Below are positions 1-4,212 of a stretch of DNA of 6,461 nucleotides, piece by piece. The first letter of the stretch is position 1, and each line of letters begins with the position of its first letter. The notes under the pieces are model-generated. The model saw only the letters and a program-made list of their open reading frames with translations, searched no databases and was not told where the DNA came from. This DNA comes from Spirochaetales bacterium (lineage in GTDB: Bacteria; Spirochaetota; Spirochaetia; DSM-27196; SLST01), in the NCBI GenBank assembly GCA_007130265.1, contig SLST01000508.1, positions 1 through 6,461 of the forward strand, given 5' to 3'. The position numbers and the translations under genes were made by a program.

Positions 1-1380
1 CGCGCCCGCGAGCCGCGTTCTCACCTCCTGTGCCTCCACACCGCGGCACCGACCGTCGGCGCCGGCGGCGAGCGCCGCGGCGACGCCCGCGGCTTCGCCG
101 ATCGCCATGCACGTACCCATCACCCGCGCTCCGGCCATCCCTTCGTGGGTTGCTGAGATGCAGCGTCCGCTGACGAGCACGTTTTCGACGCCGTCCGGCA
201 CAAGACACCGGTACGGGATGTCGTACCAGTCGCCGGCCGGTGGAGCGAGCGCGTCCCGCGATCGCATCCCCGACGCGTGCTCGGCCGCCCAGAAGGGGCA
301 GGCCTCGGCGCGCGGGCACTCGACCACGCACAGGTGCACCGGCCATGTATGGCCGAGCGGACAGTGGATGTCGATCCACCAGGAACCACGGGCGATCGCA
401 TCGCCGTGCTTCCGACCTGCCACGATGTCGTCACCCGAGAGGAGGTAGGAACCGAGCGCCTGGCGGCTCTCACGAGGGCCGCCCTGCGCGGAGGTTGCCC
501 GGAGGTAGACTCTCTCGAACCCCGGTTGTTCGCGCAGGAAACGCACGAACCTGTAGGCCTGCTCGCGGAACTCGAGCTCGGCCGCCGTGAGGTCGGCTGC
601 ACTCGTCGGGTCCGCGGCGAACCTGGTTCGGTTCAGTGCGTAGTGGTCGGGCTGGATGGAGAGATCGGAGGCGATACCGCTGCCGTAGAAACGTATTCTG
701 CCGGCTTCCATCTCCCCTTCGAGCTTCTCTCGCGCGCGTTCGGCCTGCTCCGCGGACACCGCCTCAATGCCGCCGAGGTGGATGAACGATCCCATCGACT
801 CGACCGCTCCGTCGAACGCCCGCCCCTGTACGGTCCGCGCACCGGCGCGAAACGCGACGTCCGCGTCGCCGGTTGCGTCGACGAAGGTCTTCGCCGCTAC
901 TGCCTCGCGGCCCGACTTTGACTCTACGAGAAGATGGGTCACGCGCCGGCCGCCCGGGTCCGGCTCGGTTACCGCGTCGGTCACCAGCGCATGAAAGAGG
1001 ATCTGCACGCCTGATTCGAGCACCATCCGGTCGGCCACGTACTTGAACGATTCCGGGTCGAACCGGACCCCCCACTCGGTGCACGCCTGCCGCCACGGCG
1101 GCGCGCCGCCGGTCGCGTGCATCCGCTCGGTCATTTCCTGGAGGATTCCTTCGACGATCGGGGTCTTGCTGTCGTGCGCGGTGTGGGCGAGGATAGGCGC
1201 CACGAGACCCGCGGTCGCGAGACCGCCGAGGAAGCCGTAGCGTTCCACGAGAAGCACCCGGGCTCCTGCTCTCGCCGCCGCGATCGCCGCCGGAACTCCT
1301 CCCGGCCCGCCGCCGGCGACGACCACGTCATACGTCCCTCTCACTGGAATCGGTTGTTCGGGAAGGGTAATGCGTTCCAT
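1..1380 (-). CDS. FAD-dependent oxidoreductase (FAD_oxidored-like), 3' end outside window
   Basis: An open frame of 460 codons runs from the ATG at 1380 to the left edge with no stop, so the C-terminus is missing. Residues 18-48 form a Rossmann dinucleotide-binding fold: YDVVVAGGGPGGVPAA, then VLLVER ending the second strand. A conserved DATGDAD (168-174) and GPRESRQALGSYLLSGDD (301-318) follow. The second FAD-contacting block is NVLVSGRCISATHEGMAG with MGTCMAIGEAAGVAAALA (400-438). This order fits the FAD_oxidored family (PF12831), flavoproteins of about 430-480 residues or more, often beside sugar-catabolic genes; substrate unknown. No signal peptide is visible, so it is probably cytoplasmic. 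An in-frame TAG nine bases upstream makes 1380 the first possible ATG. There is no good Shine-Dalgarno, but a -10 box ends 5 bases upstream. Odd: a cysteine-rich stretch at 340-361. The family call is firm; the reaction is not predictable. Confidence 0.88.
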   Translation of the reverse strand, partial: MERITLPEQPIPVRGTYDVVVAGGGPGGVPAAIAAARAGARVLLVERYGFLGGLATAGLVAPILAHTAHDSKTPIVEGILQEMTERMHATGGAPPWRQACTEWGVRFDPESFKYVADRMVLESGVQILFHALVTDAVTEPDPGGRRVTHLLVESKSGREAVAAKTFVDATGDADVAFRAGARTVQGRAFDGAVESMGSFIHLGGIEAVSAEQAERAREKLEGEMEAGRIRFYGSGIASDLSIQPDHYALNRTRFAADPTSAADLTAAELEFREQAYRFVRFLREQPGFERVYLRATSAQGGPRESRQALGSYLLSGDDIVAGRKHGDAIARGSWWIDIHCPLGHTWPVHLCVVECPRAEACPFWAAEHASGMRSRDALAPPAGDWYDIPYRCLVPDGVENVLVSGRCISATHEGMAGARVMGTCMAIGEAAGVAAALAAGADGRCRGVEAQEVRTRLAGA

Positions 1381-1414
1381 GCCCTATCGTACGCCCAAAC
1401 GCCGCATACCGCAA
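1381..1414 (-). promoter_or_regulatory. Promoter of the FAD oxidoreductase gene, near-leaderless
   Basis: On the minus strand, TTGCGG (1414-1409) is a -35 box, followed by exactly 17 bases and TACGAT (1391-1386) as -10 box. Only 5 bases then separate the -10 box from the ATG at 1380, so transcription should begin at or within a base or two of the start codon. The spacing is seen directly; promoter activity is inferred from the match to the sigma70 pattern and from three other promoters of the same form in the window. Confidence 0.6.
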
Positions 1415-1424
1415 ACGGTCGCAC

Positions 1425-1459
1425 TTGCCGAACCGCACCTTTGGGTCTACCGTGATCGT
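1425..1459 (+). promoter_or_regulatory. Promoter of the small secreted-protein gene, leaderless
   Basis: TTGCCG (1425-1430), 17 bases, then TACCGT (1448-1453) and 6 bases before the ATG at 1460. The predicted transcription start falls on the A of the ATG, and no Shine-Dalgarno is present. It lies back to back with the oxidoreductase promoter. The midpoints between the paired -35 boxes, the paired -10 boxes and the CCCAAA/TTTGGG repeats (1394-1399, 1440-1445) all fall at 1419.5. Confidence 0.6.
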
Positions 1460-2134
1460 ATGAGAAGGGTCGGGCCGACGTTGCTGTTCATCCTTGCGGC
1501 CTCAGCGACCTGGCCGCAGATCCCCGCTCGTTCGGTTTCTCGCGACGAGAGCGAGATCACAGACGTATTTCTCGCCTATATCGTAGGGATCATGCTCGGC
1601 GACCACGAGCTCGACGTCGACGGTCCAACACTGCTGGAGGTCTTCCCCGAGTTCGAGGGAAGCTCACTCGATTTTCCTTTTCACGACATCGACCGGATCA
1701 GCCGCGTCTCATCACCTGACGGCGCGGTGATCACGGTGGACTTCGTCAGACCGCTCTCGTTCCCGGTTCCGGTTGACATCCTCGGGTATCACCCGGGACT
1801 GATCTACACGACGCGAAGGGTCGCCTTTGTGGAAACCGCCCTGGGCACTCACGGCGAGTTGAGCCACGTTCACGTCCTGATCCGCCGGGACGGGGAGATT
1901 GGCATCGACTTCGACAGGTGGCTTGATCTCCTTCTCGGATCGCTGCTGAGCGACGTTGACGCCCGTGTCCTCGCGGTCGCCGAGCTCGACGGCAGGTGGC
2001 ACGCGATCCTGGGAGGTGACACCCCGGACGGCAGCACGATCGTCGGCGTCCTCGACCTGCTTCGCAACCGCATTCTCCTGCGGCCGGCCTCTGCACTGCG
2101 AGACCTTGCGCGCGAGTTCCTCGAATCACCCTGA
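1460..2134 (+). CDS. Small secreted protein of unknown family (224 aa)
   Basis: I do not recognise a family. The N-terminus looks like a Sec signal peptide: MRR, then a hydrophobic core VGPTLLFILAASATW (4-18), with a possible cleavage after IPA (about residue 23). The mature part is acidic and rich in short alternating hydrophobic strands, such as GAVITVDFVRPLSFPVPVDILGY (88-110) and HVHVLIRRDGEIGIDF (137-151), ending with an amphipathic helix. There are no cysteines and no further clear membrane span, so it is probably periplasmic or exported. ATG 1460 is chosen over an in-frame ATG at 1370 because it places the signal peptide at the N-terminus and lies exactly 6 bases after a -10 box. The 1370 start would add 30 basic residues and overlap the oxidoreductase gene by 11 bases. 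The stop is 8 bases from the stop of the convergent glycosidase-like gene. Being a real gene is well supported; its role is unknown. Confidence 0.72.
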   Translation: MRRVGPTLLFILAASATWPQIPARSVSRDESEITDVFLAYIVGIMLGDHELDVDGPTLLEVFPEFEGSSLDFPFHDIDRISRVSSPDGAVITVDFVRPLSFPVPVDILGYHPGLIYTTRRVAFVETALGTHGELSHVHVLIRRDGEIGIDFDRWLDLLLGSLLSDVDARVLAVAELDGRWHAILGGDTPDGSTIVGVLDLLRNRILLRPASALRDLAREFLESP

Positions 2135-2142
2135 GTACCGGA

Positions 2143-3438
2143 TCACGGCAGCAGGCCGGCCTCCAGCAGCGAGACATAGGGCAAGGCAACCGTGGTCAGA
2201 TAGCCCGGATTCTGCCGGTGCGCGAGATCGTCGTTGACGCACTCGTAGGCGCACTCCACCCCCGACTCATTCCAGCCCTTCTCAATCGCCTTCATGTAGT
2301 CGAGAAAGAGGCCCCGGGCTGCGTCCCGGTTCACCCGCGCAAGCGCATGCACACACCACCCGACCGGATACCCCCACCAGGCCCCGTTCTGGTAGATGCC
2401 GGGCTCGGGTATCGCGCGTGGCCAGTGGCGATCTCGAAGCACATGACTGACCTGCCCGTCGCGAACGGCGCCGCCGGCTTCGCAGGCTTCCAGAAGCGCG
2501 CGTGAGAGCTCTCCGGCGAGCTCGTCGTCGACGAATCCTCGATGAACGGCAAACGCGGTGCCCCAGACATCCGGCACATCGCCTGATCCGGTCGCCGAGT
2601 GCAGCCACGTCTGCCCGCCGAAAGCGCGGACGAAGTGTCCCGCGATCGAGCGCCGAAGCTGCGCCGCTTCCGCGCGGAGCATGGAGGCGTGCCCCTGTTG
2701 GCCGCATCCTTCACAGAGCGCGGCGAGCTTCAGGCACGACTCGAGGCGGAGCAGGCTTGGGAAGAGCACGAGACCGCTCTTCGTGATCGTGTCGTTGTAG
2801 CCCCAGTCGACCTGGTGACGGTCGGCCCGCACGAGACAGAGTCCGCTCGTCTCATCCACCTCCATCGCGTGGTGGGCGAGGTCGCAGGCGAGCCAGACCG
2901 GGAGCTCGCCGAGAGGGGTTCGCAGCAGGCGCGCGCCCACCGAGGTGTCGCCGCATCGGACCATCACGGCGTGGGCGGTGAAGGTCGGCCAGTACTGGTC
3001 GTCATGCGGAGGAAGGAGCCCGAAGTCCGGACCGCCCTGGTTTTCGCCGCTGTCGTAGGTCCCCGGGAAGTAGACCGGCGCCCCGTCCATGTTCACATGG
3101 TCGGCCACGGCGAAGGGCGGAATCGTCGCTCCACTTGCCAGGAGTCGCGTCTCAGGTCCGTTCATCGTTTCACACAGGAGCGAGAGCCACCCCCACGCTT
3201 CCTCGGCTCCCGCGAGCCCTCCTTCGGCGATCCATGCCGGGTCGCGCGTCCAGAACGCCGGATACGTCGCGCGATCGGGCGTGTTCACCCCCGGCAGGAG
3301 CAGGCTTCTGCCGGTCGCATTCGTGCCGGAGGAGATCGTCTGGTCCGGGCCGACGGTCGATCCTCGAACGAGCGCGAGCGCCATGTCGCGAAGCCGTGCG
3401 GCCTCCCTGGCGGTAACGACGGGGTCGACTCGTGTCAT
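2143..3438 (-). CDS. Six-hairpin (alpha/alpha-barrel) glycosidase-like protein
   Basis: A 431-residue protein without a signal peptide, so probably cytoplasmic. Its makeup suggests a six-hairpin glycosidase: long helices alternate with loops rich in Trp, Asp, Gly and Tyr. Examples are FWTRDPAWIAEGG (62-74), HDDQYWPTF (145-153), HQVDWGYNDTITKSG (208-222), PDVWGTAFAVHRGF (289-302) and YQNGAWWGYPVGWCVHAL (349-366). The WTRD and YQNGAWWG loops resemble active-site loops of GH15/GH63-type and related alpha/alpha-barrel enzymes. Asp66 and acidic residues in the later loops are candidate catalytic groups, which is inference only. The likely role is hydrolysis of a glycoside or processing of an intracellular oligosaccharide; substrate and GH family are not assigned. 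The start at 3438 is set by AGGAGG six bases upstream. A TTG at 3453, also in frame, would add five residues. It shares a symmetric divergent promoter region with the DUF1349 gene, which suggests joint control. Confidence 0.72.
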   Translation of the reverse strand: MTRVDPVVTAREAARLRDMALALVRGSTVGPDQTISSGTNATGRSLLLPGVNTPDRATYPAFWTRDPAWIAEGGLAGAEEAWGWLSLLCETMNGPETRLLASGATIPPFAVADHVNMDGAPVYFPGTYDSGENQGGPDFGLLPPHDDQYWPTFTAHAVMVRCGDTSVGARLLRTPLGELPVWLACDLAHHAMEVDETSGLCLVRADRHQVDWGYNDTITKSGLVLFPSLLRLESCLKLAALCEGCGQQGHASMLRAEAAQLRRSIAGHFVRAFGGQTWLHSATGSGDVPDVWGTAFAVHRGFVDDELAGELSRALLEACEAGGAVRDGQVSHVLRDRHWPRAIPEPGIYQNGAWWGYPVGWCVHALARVNRDAARGLFLDYMKAIEKGWNESGVECAYECVNDDLAHRQNPGYLTTVALPYVSLLEAGLLP

Positions 3439-3444
3439 CGGTTG

Positions 3445-3450
3445 CCTCCT
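3445..3450 (-). promoter_or_regulatory. Shine-Dalgarno of the glycosidase-like gene
   Basis: A perfect AGGAGG with 6 bases to the ATG at 3438 decides the start. It is the only strong ribosome binding site among the five genes; the other three visible starts lack one. The SD sits inside a predicted 15-base leader beginning near 3453. Confidence 0.75.
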
Positions 3451-3453
3451 CAA

Positions 3454-3488
3454 GCCGACATCGTAGCCGTGCGACCGCGGCGGAGCAA
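3454..3488 (-). promoter_or_regulatory. Promoter of the glycosidase-like gene
   Basis: On the minus strand, TTGCTC (3488-3483) is the -35 box, then 17 bases, then TACGAT (3465-3460) as the -10 box. The six bases GTCGGC follow, so the transcript is predicted to begin near 3453. The same GTCGGC follows the -10 box of the opposite promoter. Confidence 0.62.
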
Positions 3489-3497
3489 GCAGGCCGG

Positions 3498-3532
3498 TTG
3501 CTGCGCTCCGCGGTCGCGCCTATAGTGTCGGC
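3498..3532 (+). promoter_or_regulatory. Promoter of the DUF1349 gene, leaderless
   Basis: TTGCTG (3498-3503), 17 bases, then TATAGT (3521-3526), followed by GTCGGC and the ATG at 3533. This is the best -10 match in the window, and the predicted start is the A of the ATG. No Shine-Dalgarno is present, which fits a leaderless message. Confidence 0.66.
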
Positions 3533-4171
3533 ATGAACCCTCTGCAGAACGCCGCCTGGATCAACGAACCGCGCACCCACGAGGTTACCGTTCGCTTCGT
3601 TCGCATCGTGACCGACCCTCAGACCGATCTCTGGCAACGCTCCTTCTACGGATTCCGCAACGACAATGCGCCGGGTCTCCTGCTTGAATACGCGGAGAAC
3701 TTCACGTTCACCGTCCGCGTTCGCTTCTCATACCGGAGGCAGTTCGACCAGTGCGGGCTTCTCATCTACCACGACAGCGACTCGTGGTTCAAGGCGTCGG
3801 TCGAGTACGAGAACGCCGACTTCTCGCGGCTTGGAAGCGTCGTGACCAACCACGGGCACTCCGACTGGGCGACCACGGACATCGAAACGCCGTCGGAGAT
3901 TCGGTACCGGCTGAGCCGACGAGGTCCCGACTTCCTCGTCGAATCGGCGTTCACCGACGACACTTCGTTCACGCAGATGCGCGTGTTCCACCTCCACTGC
4001 CTGGGCGAGAGCACGGCCGAGATGGGCCGCAGCGACCCGCCCCTGCCGCCCGACCGGCCGGTGCGGTTCGGCGTCTACGCCTGTAGCCCGCTCGACTCGT
4101 CATTCGAGTGCACCTTCGACGACTTGCGCCTCGAGCCCTGCCTCTGGGCGGCGCATGCGCAGGAAGGGTGA
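3533..4171 (+). CDS. DUF1349 family protein (concanavalin-like beta-sandwich)
   Basis: A 212-residue protein with the DUF1349 (PF07081) pattern over nearly its whole length: WINEP (9-13), TDLWQRSFYGFRNDNAPGLL (31-50), FTFTVRVRFSYRRQFDQCGLLIY (57-79), DSWFKASVEYE (83-93), SVVTNHGHSDW (102-112), RFGVYACSP (178-186) and FDDLRLEP (195-202). The family is predicted to fold as a concanavalin-like beta-sandwich and is related to yeast proteins described as regulating enolase; its biochemical role in bacteria is not established. Binding of a carbohydrate is a reasonable guess from the fold. No signal peptide is seen, so it is probably cytoplasmic. The length is normal for a single-domain member. It starts directly at the predicted transcription start and faces away from the glycosidase-like gene across a palindromic promoter, which suggests the two are expressed together. 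Its stop is 41 bases from the end of the convergent kinase gene. Confidence 0.85.
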   Translation: MNPLQNAAWINEPRTHEVTVRFVRIVTDPQTDLWQRSFYGFRNDNAPGLLLEYAENFTFTVRVRFSYRRQFDQCGLLIYHDSDSWFKASVEYENADFSRLGSVVTNHGHSDWATTDIETPSEIRYRLSRRGPDFLVESAFTDDTSFTQMRVFHLHCLGESTAEMGRSDPPLPPDRPVRFGVYACSPLDSSFECTFDDLRLEPCLWAAHAQEG

Positions 4172-4212
4172 GCGTGTCCCCTCTGTTCGCGCCTTCTGGC
4201 ACCGGCGGCAAC
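4172..4212. other. Convergent intergenic gap, no terminator seen
   Basis: These 41 bases separate the stops of the DUF1349 gene and the kinase gene. I see no GC-rich hairpin followed by a T run on either strand, so termination here is either factor-dependent or happens inside the opposing gene. Confidence 0.5.

Larger units (their letters stand above)
3454..3532. repeat. Long imperfect palindrome spanning the divergent promoters
   Basis: The two halves of this 79-base stretch are inverted copies around about 3493. Matching blocks in order are GCCGACA (3454-3460 with 3526-3532), TAG (3464-3466 with 3520-3522), GCGACCGCGG (3471-3480 with 3508-3517) and AGCAA (3484-3488 with 3498-3502). Small 2-base shifts in the middle cancel out. 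Both -10 and both -35 boxes fall at mirrored places. It may be an operator for a dimeric regulator, the relic of an inverted duplication, or both. Confidence 0.7.

Noticed and set aside
277..921. A 214-codon plus-strand frame opposite the FAD oxidoreductase
   Set aside because: The minus frame carries the conserved FAD-binding and RESR motifs without a stop; the plus frame is its shadow.
1370..1459. Upstream ATG at 1370 as start of the small secreted protein
   Set aside because: It would bury the signal peptide 30 residues in, overlap the oxidoreductase start and lie upstream of the predicted promoter of this gene.
2153..2162. Palindrome AGGCCGGCCT near the end of the glycosidase-like gene as a terminator
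   Set aside because: It has no loop and no T run on either side and lies within the coding sequence.
2599..3525. A 308-codon open frame on the plus strand opposite the glycosidase-like gene
   Set aside because: The product is very rich in Arg, Glu and Ala with no domain, runs through the divergent promoter region and overlaps a gene with a clear SD and enzyme-like motifs.
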